Made by a program: the position numbers and the translations under genes. This document shows positions 8,010-16,854 of a stretch of DNA of 63,075 bases, piece by piece. Each line of letters opens with the position of its first letter. The stretch's first letter is position 1. Source of the DNA: Lyngbya sp. CCAP 1446/10 (GTDB lineage: Bacteria; Cyanobacteriota; Cyanobacteriia; Cyanobacteriales; Microcoleaceae); NCBI RefSeq assembly GCF_026130175.1, contig NZ_JAIGNI010000034.1, positions 1 through 63,075 on the forward strand, in the 5' to 3' direction. The notes below the pieces were generated by a model, which searched no databases, was not told the origin of the DNA, and saw only the letters and a program-made list of their open reading frames with translations.

Positions 8010-9653
8010 TTAGATAGCTATTTTGACTTCAACCTGCAAGTTTGTCAGCTCAGAAACTTTTTTGCTCGATTCGGGGTCGAGGCGAATTCTTACTTCGATA
8101 ACTCTAGCATCGGTGTCGGCGGCGGGATCTGTATTCAGGACATCTTTTTTGCCGATTAGTTTGCCGATTCTAGCGACTGTTCCTTCTAATGTGCCTACAA
8201 AAACTGAGCTGGTAACTGTGGCGCGCTGGCCGTTTCGCACTTTGGTGATGTCGGTTTCGTAAACTTCGGCTATGGCGTACATTTGATCGGTACGGCCTAG
8301 TTCTACGATGCCGTCTTGAGTATTGATGCGTTCTCCTTGTCGGGTGTTAACTTTGAGGATGGAACCGGATACGGGTGCTTTGACATAGCTTAAGTTTAAG
8401 TCTACTTGGGCTTTTTGTTTGGTGGCGATCGCACTTTCGACGGCGGCTTGGGCGGCTTGCACATCTTCGGGACGAATTTCGGCAATTTGGTCTAGATTTG
8501 CTTTGGCTTGATTGATTTGTTCTGCGCCGGTTTCTGCTTTTTGCTTGAGCATTGCTTCGGCTTGATTGATTTCTTCTCTGCCCGTTTCTATCTTTTGATT
8601 TAAAGTGGCTCTAGCTTGGTTAATTTCCTCCCTGCCTGTTTCTAATTTGCGTTTGAGATTGGCGCGGGATTGATTGATTTCCTGCTTGCCTGTTTCTACT
8701 TTTTGTTTGACTGTGGCTTGATTTTCAATTATTTCCTGTCGCAGTGTTTGTACGGTTTTTTCTAATATAGCTTCAGCTTCTTTAACTTTCTGGCGGCCTG
8801 TCTCTACTCCTAAGCGTTTGGTATCGTAGGCGGAAGCAGAGATTGCGCCTGTTTCGGAGAGTTCTTTATTACGTTGTTCTTCGGCTTGGGCGTTGGCTAA
8901 TTCGGCTTTTAGTCGATCGACTGTAGCATTTTGAGAGGTAATTTCGCCACGCACTTGAGCTTCCAGCCTGGCAAGTTTAGCTTGCTGTACCTCTGTCTCT
9001 CGTTGCAGTTGTGCCTCAAATTTGGCAAGATTAGCTCGTTCGGCTTCGGTTTCTCGTTGTAGTTGAGCCTCAAATTTAGCGACGTTAGCTTGTGCAGCTT
9101 CGATGTCTCTTCGCATTTGAGCTTCTAAGCGGGCAACATTTGCTCCTTCGCCTTCGGTTTCTCTTTGACGTTGAACTTCAGACTTGGCAACTTCGGCTTT
9201 CCCGGCGCCGATTTGGCCTGTTTTTGCGCCTGCTTGAATTTTCGCTAATTCTGCTTGTTTGACTTTGACTTCTTTGTCAGCTTGTTGGAGGATTGCTTGG
9301 AGTCGATCGCGCGTATCGAGAACTGCTATGATTTGTCCTTGACTGACGCGATCGCCCTCTTCGACTTTCAACAGTTCAATTCTCGCGCCCTCCGACGCCG
9401 AAGGGGCAGACAATTTGATCACTTCCCCCTGCGGAGTCAACCTACCCAAAGCTGTGACGCTGTTGCGGGTGGAGGCAGTAGTTGCAGCAGCAGTTGCAGC
9501 CGCCGCCTTTAACTCTTCAGCTTTTCTGATTTGAGATACTTGCCAAAAACCGACTCCTGTGGTAAGGAGAGTAGCGGCGATCGCTAAACCGATGATTCCC
9601 GGCCCTGGGGGTTTAAAAAATGATTGATCCTTATCCCGTGATTCCTTGCCCAT
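8010..9653 (-). CDS. devB: DevB-like membrane fusion protein (HlyD family)
   Basis: Periplasmic adaptor of the DevBCA exporter, linking the inner-membrane ABC pump to a TolC-type channel. At 547 residues it has an N-terminal membrane anchor (about 17-37), a lipoyl/barrel half ending near residue 120, a very long helical hairpin of repeated heptads (about 125-410, blocks such as EAQLQRETE and ETGREEINQARA), then the returning barrel domain (VKAPVSGSI... and GQRATVTSSVFVG). The hairpin consists of obvious internal duplications, making it longer than in typical HlyD proteins. First gene of the operon. Confidence 0.9.
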   Translation of the reverse strand: MGKESRDKDQSFFKPPGPGIIGLAIAATLLTTGVGFWQVSQIRKAEELKAAAATAAATTASTRNSVTALGRLTPQGEVIKLSAPSASEGARIELLKVEEGDRVSQGQIIAVLDTRDRLQAILQQADKEVKVKQAELAKIQAGAKTGQIGAGKAEVAKSEVQRQRETEGEGANVARLEAQMRRDIEAAQANVAKFEAQLQRETEAERANLAKFEAQLQRETEVQQAKLARLEAQVRGEITSQNATVDRLKAELANAQAEEQRNKELSETGAISASAYDTKRLGVETGRQKVKEAEAILEKTVQTLRQEIIENQATVKQKVETGKQEINQSRANLKRKLETGREEINQARATLNQKIETGREEINQAEAMLKQKAETGAEQINQAKANLDQIAEIRPEDVQAAQAAVESAIATKQKAQVDLNLSYVKAPVSGSILKVNTRQGERINTQDGIVELGRTDQMYAIAEVYETDITKVRNGQRATVTSSVFVGTLEGTVARIGKLIGKKDVLNTDPAADTDARVIEVRIRLDPESSKKVSELTNLQVEVKIAI

Positions 9654-9696
9654 GACAGATGAGGTAGGTGATTTCCTGATTACATTTTTTCACACC

Positions 9697-9711
9697 CACT
9701 ATGAAGTAGTG
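9697..9711. promoter_or_regulatory. Palindrome upstream of devB
   Basis: CACTA-TGAAG-TAGTG, a perfect 5-bp inverted repeat with a 5-bp spacer, about 45 bases before the devB start and just downstream of the pcyA stop. It could be an operator. I see no canonical NtcA site (GTA-N8-TAC) nearby, although dev operons are NtcA-linked elsewhere. Confidence 0.3.
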
Positions 9712-9725
9712 TAAACCGATTTCAG

Positions 9726-10463
9726 CTATTTAGGGAAATCAAACAGCACCTCAGTCATGTAATTTTCGGCCCAATCTTGACCGAAAGCTTTTTCGAGTAC
9801 GCGGCGAGTTTTGTCGTTTTGCTGCTGCTGCGTACAGTAGTAAATTTGAGCGTCGAGAATTTTCGATGCTTCGGCGGCAGAAACTGGTTCGCAAGCCACT
9901 GCGAGTTTGCAGTGAATTTCCACGTAGGATTCAACTATGTCGATAAATCGGCTTTCTTCTTCCGGTGAATCTGGCCGCACAAACAGGCAAAATTCTGAGA
10001 AAATATCGCCCCATTCAGGAATTTGGCGGGGACAAGAAAATTGGTTAACCGGCAGAGTTTCCAGTTGGGTGCGATAGGTTTCCGACAAAGTTCGATCGGG
10101 ATTAAGGGGAGAAAGGTCTGCGATCGCCGCGCTAACTTGACCTTTGCCTGCTACGATGTCTGTGCCGAACATCGGCAAAGCATAATTCGGTCTCGGAAAC
10201 ATCACGCAGTGCAGGATATCCAGCAGCGGCCCGACTTTAGCGAGTTCGAGGTGTATTTTGCGGAACTGGGGAGTTTGATAGCAGCGGTTTTCTATGATCA
10301 GTTTTTCTCCTTCCAAGCGCCCTTCTACGTATCCCAACTCAGCGGGGAGGTGGTAGGGTTCGAGGTCGAGGTACCGACGCCATACTGATTCTATCCGGTC
10401 TGCTAATTCGCGGATGAGAGGGTGCTGTTGCTCGCGCAGGGAAGACTGGGATATTTCTAACAT
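9726..10463 (-). CDS. pcyA: Phycocyanobilin:ferredoxin oxidoreductase
   Basis: Reduces biliverdin IXalpha to phycocyanobilin with electrons from ferredoxin, supplying the phycobilisome and phytochrome chromophore. The 245 residues match PcyA throughout. Glu73, His85 and Asp102 sit where Synechocystis Glu76, His88 and Asp105 bind and protonate the pigment, within the blocks ENRCYQTPQFRK, LDILHCVMFP and FGTDIVAG. Normal length, no cofactor domain, as expected. It lies upstream of devB in the same orientation but 70 bases away, so it is probably a separate transcript. Confidence 0.97.
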   Translation of the reverse strand: MLEISQSSLREQQHPLIRELADRIESVWRRYLDLEPYHLPAELGYVEGRLEGEKLIIENRCYQTPQFRKIHLELAKVGPLLDILHCVMFPRPNYALPMFGTDIVAGKGQVSAAIADLSPLNPDRTLSETYRTQLETLPVNQFSCPRQIPEWGDIFSEFCLFVRPDSPEEESRFIDIVESYVEIHCKLAVACEPVSAAEASKILDAQIYYCTQQQQNDKTRRVLEKAFGQDWAENYMTEVLFDFPK

Positions 10464-10764
10464 TTCTATTTATCGGGCGATCGCTTAATAAAACTTGATT
10501 CTACGGTTGCAGGATGCAGTAAAAAAGGTAGATACTTTTAAGGATACCAGCAGAGCGACGTGCGATCGAGCAAGTTTTACAGAAAAATCTGCCCAAGATA
10601 GAAAGCCTTGCGACTTGAGTCTAGGTATTCCCAGCGGCACGGGGCAATAAATTGCCCTAAAAACCAGAGTAATAGGTAACATTTGCCGAAACTCTCCGCT
10701 AAAATGAATGCACTAGCGGTAATTCGCAGAGAAAAAGCCAAGTAGGTAAGCACGGAGATTTTGT

Positions 10765-10962
10765 ATGTTTGGTCTGGGATTGCCCGAATTGGGCATTGTT
10801 GCGGTAGTCGCTATTCTAATTTTTGGGCCCAAAAAAATTCCTGAGTTGGGAAATGCTTTGGGCAAAACGCTGCGGAGTTTCAAGGAAGGGGTCGGTCAAG
10901 CTGATGATGAATCTACCCAAAAGGAGAAAGACAAAGAGGAAGAGCCAACTCTAGGAAAGTAA
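10765..10962 (+). CDS. tatA: TatA/TatE-type twin-arginine translocase subunit
   Basis: Forms the pore-associated component of the Tat pathway, which exports folded proteins across the thylakoid and plasma membranes. The 65-residue protein has the N-terminal helix (GLPELGIVAVVAILIFGPKKIPELG), the FGPKK hinge, an amphipathic helix (GNALGKTLRSFKEGV) and a short acidic/basic tail. The start follows an AGCACGGAGA leader. A possible client, a protein with a twin-arginine leader, is encoded at 32897-34492. Confidence 0.93.
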   Translation: MFGLGLPELGIVAVVAILIFGPKKIPELGNALGKTLRSFKEGVGQADDESTQKEKDKEEEPTLGK

Positions 10963-12190
10963 TTTGCTGAACTTCCTGTAACAAGAAACAGCAATGCTTT
11001 AGTCATAGTATATGTAGAGAATGTTTCATTTGGCAGTGCCCATATTTTTAAATAATAGTGCGTTGGTAATCAGCCAGATAGCCTTCAAAAATACCCAGAG
11101 CGGTATCGTATTTCTGGCTAATTTTTGTTTTTGTTGTTTGCCGAAAGTCTCGTCGGTTGTTGGCAATATGCCATGCCCGTGTTTTTTGGCGAGGATTGGA
11201 TAATTAATATTTTTTGGCGTTTTTTGAGGCTTTTCTTCCCGATTTTAGGTTGCCTAACTGTTTGTTTCGATGGATATACTGCAATTTCCCTAGCTTGATT
11301 TTCGCCTTTTTTAGGGAAACTGGCAGTTGTATTTTTTTACCGTCACTCCCGGCAGAGCAACGTGGATAATCCTAAGTCTATGCCCGTAGGTTCTGTAACG
11401 GGATGGTACAAAGGGGGGAGTTTTTAGGCTTTTACGGCAAAACTGACGTACCATTTATCTGCCGACCTACTGATTGTAAAGGTTTGAGAACAGCGGCAAT
11501 CCCGATCGACAAAGCAGCACAGTCTGTTTTGAGGGTGGCTGTTTGAGCGATCGCGGCAGTCAAGTCCGGATGCTCCGATCTATTCTGGCAAATGCCTCCC
11601 GCGAGGGATGTCGCAGGCTGCAAAATCTGCAATTCGATAAATGGCGTACAGGAGAGATTTGATGGTAAAATAAAATTTGGTAACTCCCATCGGTGCCACA
11701 GTTTCGGAAAACGTCAGGAACCCCATAGCTAAAAGCTAGGGGCTTGAAAGAGCAATCTAACAAGCCATTCTGACCAGACCACCTAGCAATAGGTAGCCGT
11801 TATTTGAGTCACGACACCAGGCGAATGCGTAGCTAGTTCCCTGCTCTGTCATTTGCAGTTAAACAGTTCCAAGGTCACTGGAACAGTGCGGCAAGTCTAA
11901 CAAGCTCTTATAACAGGTCGAAGCTAACATTACCCCAGAAATGGGAGTTCGGAGACAACCATATCTCCACAGAGGGGCAACCATACCCCTCTTTCCAGAA
12001 AGGGAATTTTCAAGGCGAGGGTCGTCGCAACCACGTTCCTCCCCATGTCTAAAGCCAGGGGCTTCCCGCTCGTTTTTTGGTGAAACTGGCCAGTCCATAG
12101 GGCTGTGCCTTCCGATGTAAAACCCAAAGTACGTTAACTGTAAACAGGCAATCTTTTTTGATTAAATACACTGCGCAGGAGAACTGACAA
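10963..12190. other. 1.2-kb gene-poor region with mobile-element-like hairpins
   Basis: No convincing protein gene. The first ~700 bases show no feature I can name. The 3' half contains two closely similar hairpins 320 bases apart and other stem-loops, described separately. Short open frames here have atypical composition and no family resemblance. Confidence 0.5.
11715..12070 (-). mobile_element. Possible IS200/IS605-type right-end remnant
   Basis: Read on the minus strand, two similar hairpins occur: AAGCCCCTGGCTTTAGACATGGGG (12041-12064) followed by AGGAACG, and AAGCCCCTAGCTTTTAGCTATGGGG (11721-11745) followed by TTCCTGACG. Such sub-terminal hairpins, with a structured RNA between tnpB and the right end, are typical of IS200/IS605/IS1341 elements. 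The segment between contains additional stem-loops but no complete TnpB. Interpretation as a decayed tnpB 3' region or omega-RNA-like segment is inference. Confidence 0.35.
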
Positions 12191-12502
12191 ATGCTACAGC
12201 GCAAAATCTATCAACTCTGTTGTGATGGTCGTGAGGTTTCTATTTTTCTTCGAGATCAGCAACGTTGGATAGAGCGCGCTCGTATCCTAGATATTGAAGG
12301 GGATCTAGTCACGCTGCGCTACGAAACCGACGAAGAAGACGAAATTAGCTCCTGGGAAGAAATGGTGCGTCTAGAGAGTATTGGAGCTGTTTCCCAGAAG
12401 TTGGCTTCGGTGTCGAGAACTAACTGCGAACCCCTAGTTACTGACGATTGTCCCGAAGCCGAGCAAATTCGCAATCACTACCCGGACTCGAATTTAGAAT
12501 AG
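12191..12502 (+). CDS. Conserved cyanobacterial protein (DUF6679-like)
   Basis: A 103-residue acidic soluble protein (MLQRKIYQLCCDGREVSIFL...) that I associate with a conserved cyanobacteria-specific family, DUF6679; the family number is from memory. The N-terminal ~60 residues look like a small beta-barrel (strands around REVSIFL, RARILDI, LVTLRYE), followed by an acidic stretch, the SSWEEMVRLESIG helix and a disordered tail. Preceded by AGGAGAA eight bases before the ATG. Function unknown. Confidence 0.75.
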   Translation: MLQRKIYQLCCDGREVSIFLRDQQRWIERARILDIEGDLVTLRYETDEEDEISSWEEMVRLESIGAVSQKLASVSRTNCEPLVTDDCPEAEQIRNHYPDSNLE

Positions 12503-12758
12503 TTTTGAGCTAGAGCTTGAGGCAAAAAGAATAGTTGGGGGAAAGGAAAACGACTTTTCTCCCTTTTTTGTGGATGAATTGGGCAAAAAACCCGGTTGAG
12601 GGGAAAAATCTACTGGATTGTCACCAATCAAGCTGGTTTTGTATTTAAATTTAAGCTCGATCGCAGGTTTTCCAGTCTGCGCCACCAGAACAGTCCCGGA
12701 CGCAGAACCCAAATAGCGATGTTTGGGAATCAGGAGTGCGTTTACGCCGGGGAGGATC

Positions 12759-14393
12759 TCAATCGCCATCTATTTCCTCATCTAAGAAAAGTTCGGACTC
12801 CGGTATCGCTTCAAATACCGGACAGTAACCGTCGGGGGTAACTTTAAAGCCAAATAAAGCACTGGACTGGTTCCAACAGCGCTGGCCGCGGTAGTGCTGG
12901 CAATTGCCACAGCATTCCAGGTTAGCCTGAACGGCGCTGCCTTGAAACAGCAGTTCCCGCTGGGAGATGCCACGCAGTACGAGTTCTTCGCCTTGCCAGC
13001 GTGCTTCTACTAAACCTGTATCGGCAAAATTTGCCCACCGAGGATCGGCTGTAATCGGACTTGGCAAGCTAATTGCTACTTCTGTACCTAATTCGCTGAG
13101 TTCTCCTTCATAGTTAGTTTCGGGGATGGCGGGCTGCAAAAACATTTCCCCGATCGGCAATTCGACAACTGTTCCTACCGCCGGAGTGTGCAACTGGTAG
13201 CGGTTTCGCAGCTCGTCCAAGTTAGCCAAGTCAGCCAAATATGCAGGGGAACCGTGCACTAAAATTACGTGCTGGGGACGCAAATTGTGGATGAGCTGGG
13301 TAGTTCCCGGCCCGTCGCAGTGATCGGCTAGCAAATAAGTTTCAATGAGCCGAACTCCTGATTCGGCCCAATTGCCCAGCCATTCCCTGGTGGGATATCC
13401 AGGTTTGTGAGGTGCGAGTAAAATCCAAGGATTTGTGCGATCGGCAACGTACAAACCCAAATCAGCTATTTGGTCAGTAATCACAATACACGGCGTTTTG
13501 CCCAATTCGGCTCGCTGTTCGGCAGACAGCCGGCGCACGCGGGGTTTTACCCTTTCGTCCCAAAACAAAGGTTGGTGGAGAGCAAAATTTTGGACGGCGG
13601 TGGGAAAATGGGGCAGCAGTTCCAGATAAGCGTCGCAGCCGTCGGCGACAGTGCCGTCCACCCAAATATCCAAGTCGCGGCCGGTAAAGTAGTGGTGGCT
13701 GCGGAGTAGCATCAGCAATTCTTGACCTAAACCTAGGGCGGGCGCAGGTAGTAGTACCGAGTACCCGTCGGCGATCGCCCGGTGGATGCGATCGGCTAAT
13801 TGATTTTCCAGTTGTCGGCGGTGAGGGTGGCGCGCCGTGCCGTAACTGCCTTCCAAAATTAACACGTCCGGCTTCATGCCCCGGAGTTCTCCCAGCGGCA
13901 AACCTTCCACCAAACGAGAATTCGACAGAAAAAAGTCGCCGGTGTAAACCAGGGTGTAGGTGCGGTGGGGGGCTTGATAAGTTAGGAGCACAGTCGCCGC
14001 TCCCGGCAAATGGCCCGACGGGAACAACTGCACGCTCAGTCCCCGGTGCAGTTCGATCCGCGACTGCCAGGGCAGTGCCTGACAGAAATGGGACTCCGGC
14101 TGCTGAGCCTGGGACGGCCAGTTGAGCGGTAGCAGTCGCGCTGTCACTTCGCTGGCGTAAATTGGCAACTGGGGGAAAGCTTGGTGGAGTGCTAGCAAAC
14201 CTCTGGCGTGGTCGGAGTGGGCGTGGGTACACACCACGAAATCGGCTGGGGGCGATCGATCTAGTGTCGCTGACAGGGGTGCGACATCCTCTATACCGCA
14301 GTCGAGTAAAATGCGGTAGGGCCCCATTCGCACTAGCAGACAGACCCCTTCCTCTGCGTGGCCTGCGCCGTAAGGTAAACAATCGAGATCCAT
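12759..14393 (-). CDS. MBL-fold / beta-CASP-type metallohydrolase
   Basis: The metallo-beta-lactamase motif HAHSDH lies at residues 57-62, preceded by LLDCGIED (motif 1). Later YTGDFFLSN (motif 3-4 region), a central beta-CASP-like insertion (about 185-330), and PQHVILVHGSPAYL near 415 resemble the C-terminal His motif of RNA-processing MBL exonucleases. The tail has a cysteine cluster (ECCGNCQHYRGQRCWNQ), possibly a zinc site. Start: the ATG giving MDLDCLPYGAGHAEEG is preferred over the upstream frame to 14564, whose 57 extra residues are not conserved-looking. Activity on RNA versus another phosphodiester is not decided. Confidence 0.8.
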   Translation of the reverse strand: MDLDCLPYGAGHAEEGVCLLVRMGPYRILLDCGIEDVAPLSATLDRSPPADFVVCTHAHSDHARGLLALHQAFPQLPIYASEVTARLLPLNWPSQAQQPESHFCQALPWQSRIELHRGLSVQLFPSGHLPGAATVLLTYQAPHRTYTLVYTGDFFLSNSRLVEGLPLGELRGMKPDVLILEGSYGTARHPHRRQLENQLADRIHRAIADGYSVLLPAPALGLGQELLMLLRSHHYFTGRDLDIWVDGTVADGCDAYLELLPHFPTAVQNFALHQPLFWDERVKPRVRRLSAEQRAELGKTPCIVITDQIADLGLYVADRTNPWILLAPHKPGYPTREWLGNWAESGVRLIETYLLADHCDGPGTTQLIHNLRPQHVILVHGSPAYLADLANLDELRNRYQLHTPAVGTVVELPIGEMFLQPAIPETNYEGELSELGTEVAISLPSPITADPRWANFADTGLVEARWQGEELVLRGISQRELLFQGSAVQANLECCGNCQHYRGQRCWNQSSALFGFKVTPDGYCPVFEAIPESELFLDEEIDGD

Positions 14394-14982
14394 CACTGCG
14401 GTTAGCTCCCTGTGCAAGCGCGCAACTTGCAGTATCGCAACATCTAAATGTTGGCTGCGACTGCATTCATTCGATCGAGTTGAGTCTTGGACACAAAAAC
14501 CAGGTTTGATGGACGACAAGACTTTGTTGCCGCCGTCGCTTCGGTAAAAAACCCGATCGCTCAAAATTCTGGTGCGTCTGCCCTGGACTTAAATTTTTCC
14601 TATCGGGCTCCGGTTCCCGTCGTGCAAGCAAAGTAACTGCACTTAAAATTTGATGCCCGGAGAGGAAAGCGATTTTCCGAAGGTATTGGCAGAAATGGGC
14701 ATTCGGCCTTCGGCAAAGTTCATGCTAGTGGTTCTTGCATCAAAAGTTACATTTTATTGCACCTTGTAAGAGCAGCAAACTCGGTCTCATAAGCTGAGTT
14801 TTAAACCTTGTTCATAATTTGCGCCTACTAAAAGCTAGTCTTTTTTATGAGAAGATTTTAATTCAGTAGCCCAAAGATGTTGACAAAACCTTACAAATCT
14901 TTATCTATAGGGTGTTGAGCGCGGTTTATAGTCCAATAATCCAAACTTGGAGAACCAGACTCATGCTGACGAAGTGCTTTGA
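14394..14982. other. Intergenic region upstream of the MBL gene
   Basis: About 590 bases. The part up to 14564 is an in-frame extension of the MBL gene that I judge to be leader. The remainder contains AT-rich stretches with short direct repeats (aaagctag / gcgatc-type) and no recognised gene or structured RNA. Confidence 0.4.
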
Positions 14983-15138
14983 TCACGAAGATAGCGGCTT
15001 TATGAGTTCGATCGGTTTCTTTGTAAAAGTTTGATACATTTTTCTAAGCAAACCTTGTGGCGATCCAGGAGACATATCTTGCAGTGTCGATCCCTTTTCT
15101 TGGGCTAACTCTCGAATTTTTAGCCTGACTCGCCCCAT
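14983..15138 (-). pseudogene. Truncated/diverged paralogue of the adjacent XRE regulator
   Basis: A 51-codon frame beginning MGRVRLKIRELAQEKGSTLQ, nearly the same as the first 20 residues of the neighbouring HTH gene (MGYVRLRIRELAEQKGWTLK). After that the similarity dissolves (DMSPGSPQGLLRK...) and it ends at TGA without the recognition helix. Most simply the decayed second copy of a tandem duplication. It may still be translated. Confidence 0.55.
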
Positions 15139-15148
15139 TGGTGCGCCC

Positions 15149-15361
15149 TCAATCTTCCAAAATCTCGACTAAATCTTCCATCGTCACGTCGAAAGCGCGG
15201 GCAATTTTGTAGACAGCAGACAAATCGACTGTGTTCAAAGTATCGCGCTGAACGTAGCTTCTGACAGTGTTGTAATTGACTCCGGATCGATCGGCAACTT
15301 GCTTTAGCGTCCAACCCTTTTGTTCAGCTAGTTCTCGAATCCGCAGTCTAACGTATCCCAT
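15149..15361 (-). CDS. XRE-family helix-turn-helix regulator
   Basis: A 70-residue single-domain DNA-binding protein. It follows the Cro/C1 HTH pattern: helix 2 LKQVADRSGV, recognition helix NTVRSYVQR, then DLSAVYKIARAFDVTMEDLVEIL, which closes the five-helix domain. Such minimal XRE proteins are common repressors in cyanobacteria; the target is unknown. A degenerate partial copy lies immediately downstream. Confidence 0.85.
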   Translation of the reverse strand: MGYVRLRIRELAEQKGWTLKQVADRSGVNYNTVRSYVQRDTLNTVDLSAVYKIARAFDVTMEDLVEILED

Positions 15362-15496
15362 GTTTTAACTTGACATTGATGCGTATGCAACATATAATAT
15401 CTATGTACATTAAAAACGATCGCCCTCCTAGCCTCGAAAACTTAAGGGCGATCGCTTTTCTAGCCAACCCCGCTTTCGGCGGGGAAACATTACCCT

Positions 15497-15730
15497 ATGA
15501 TACCAACATCAAGGCCAAAATTAAACACTCATCCCTGGTGCATCGTGCGGCAACTGCCAAATATGCAGCGATTGGTAGTGGCGCGCTTCCATCGGCGTGG
15601 CGATGCTGACGGCTATATCCAGATTTTACGGCGGTTGTTGCCAAATACTAAACACGCGATCGTTTTTGATACGACAGGGGCCGAGAAATTGCCAGATGCT
15701 CGGACATCTGAGATAGAGCGAATACTTTAA
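15497..15730 (+). CDS. Small conserved cyanobacterial protein
   Basis: 77 residues. The central part (HPWCIVRQLPNMQRLVVARF, then RRGDADGYIQILRRLLPN and IVFDTT) has the look of a short protein recurring across cyanobacterial genomes: a beta-strand with aromatic/arginine residues, a helix, a strand. No function known to me. It stands alone. The ATG at 15497 follows a weak RBS; the last ~12 residues may be non-conserved read-out. Confidence 0.55.
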   Translation: MIPTSRPKLNTHPWCIVRQLPNMQRLVVARFHRRGDADGYIQILRRLLPNTKHAIVFDTTGAEKLPDARTSEIERIL

Positions 15731-15903
15731 CGGATAAGTGCGATCGCCCTTTTGTGCTTGAATTGGTAAGCGATAAATCGTGAAGGGCGATCGGCTTTCT
15801 TGTCTTAATGCTAACCGAAAAGGCGATCGATCGACTTAGATTGGTAATTAGTAATAACGACAAAGTATTTAGTTGTGTCACCTGCTAATTTAGCAAAAAC
15901 TAA

Positions 15904-16251
15904 TTATAAAGGTAAGTATTGAACTTGATTAACTAAATCTTCGGGTTCGTTGGCTTTCCCAATTATTTCTAAGTCCCGGACGCATTCCCCAACGGTTACA
16001 TATTGTTGATGCGCGTAAATAACTCCACTAAATTTTACTCCCTCTTGCTGGCGACGGTTGGCTATTACTAAAAAATCATCATCTTGGGTAAATATAACGC
16101 GATCGAGGTCAGTAGCGCGATCGAGTAAAATAGTGTCAGGCGTGCCAGTTCTGCCATCTTCTTGTACCGTGATAACGTCTATACCGCGCAACTTTAAACC
16201 ATTTATAATTGCCCGGCGAACGTGTTCATCCATGTAAAGGGCTAGAGTCAT
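15904..16251 (-). CDS. DUF5615-type PIN-like protein (putative toxin)
   Basis: The 115-residue protein has the features of the Mut7-C/DUF5615 PIN-like fold: an early acidic residue in LYMDEHV (Asp8) and the block TQDDDFLVIANRRQQEG, where the conserved aspartates would bind metal. Family members are usually encoded with DUF433 proteins and are treated as a toxin-antitoxin type. Its ATG overlaps the stop of the upstream DUF433 gene by four bases, indicating translational coupling. RNase activity is inferred from the fold, not shown. Confidence 0.8.
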   Translation of the reverse strand: MTLALYMDEHVRRAIINGLKLRGIDVITVQEDGRTGTPDTILLDRATDLDRVIFTQDDDFLVIANRRQQEGVKFSGVIYAHQQYVTVGECVRDLEIIGKANEPEDLVNQVQYLPL

Positions 16252-16565
16252 TTAATTAGCCCCTGGGTGCGAAGTTTTTTAACCAAAGCAGATTCACCCG
16301 CTTCTTGACGTAATTTTTCAACATTCTCAAGTCGTCGCTGTATATCGGCGTCTAGTTCTGCTTTGTTATCCCAGTAGTAAGCTAAGGTAGAATAAATTTG
16401 ACTCATGCTTAAATATGGGTGTTGAAATTTAATTTCTTCGGGACTCCAGCCAAAAGCAAGATGACCGGAAACTAATTCAATTACTTTCATGGTTGTTCCC
16501 GCAATGTAGGGAACGTTGTTTTCATTCAGTTCTATATACTTGTGTTGAGTAGCGGTCAAGTTCAT
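16248..16565 (-). CDS. DUF433-family protein (putative antitoxin)
   Basis: 105 residues. The DUF433 core covers about residues 10-80: YIELNENNVPYIAGTTMKV, then ELVSGHLAFGWSPEEIKFQHPYLSMSQIYSTLAYYWDN, a helix-turn-helix-like unit, followed by a basic C-terminal helix. It is the first gene of a two-gene unit with the DUF5615 gene and probably neutralises it and represses the pair. This is the only intact DUF433/DUF5615 pair in the window. Confidence 0.82.
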   Translation of the reverse strand: MNLTATQHKYIELNENNVPYIAGTTMKVIELVSGHLAFGWSPEEIKFQHPYLSMSQIYSTLAYYWDNKAELDADIQRRLENVEKLRQEAGESALVKKLRTQGLIK

Positions 16566-16854
16566 ATAGTTTGCCTCGTTACTGAATTCAGTAAAATTAT
16601 AACAGATTATGGCTCATAATCCCCGTGCAGCTAACAGTTAGCCCTCAGCAGCTAACAAGATAAGCATTTTTTATATTGACGGCGCACAATTTGTTTATTA
16701 TAATTACCAGGCCATAAATAGCAAAATTTTTACGCCTAACAATTTTCTCAAATAACAGGTAAACTATTCTAACGTTTGCGCGTACCGAACGCCGCAGGCA
16801 TAACCTATATCTGTTAAGGATTCGTCCTAATTCTTAGGAGCGGGATTTTAAAAT

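Noticed and set aside
11021..11203. Open frame after tatA
   Set aside because: Composition (many Cys, Phe) and lack of an RBS or family pattern suggest chance.
11859..12127. Minus-strand frames between the two hairpins
   Set aside because: No TnpB motif; they simply traverse hairpin-rich DNA. Treated as a mobile-element remnant instead.
12494..12769. Minus-strand frame after the MBL gene
   Set aside because: Begins inside the MBL 3' end and ends in the opposite gene; low-complexity Ser/Phe tail; no RBS.
13474..14466. Long 330-codon frame antisense-phase to the MBL gene
   Set aside because: Arg/Pro/Ser-rich product typical of a GC-rich shadow frame on the same strand as the true gene.
15370..15609. 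Plus-strand frame overlapping the small conserved protein
   Set aside because: The overlapping frame at 15497-15730 has the conserved-looking sequence; this one does not.
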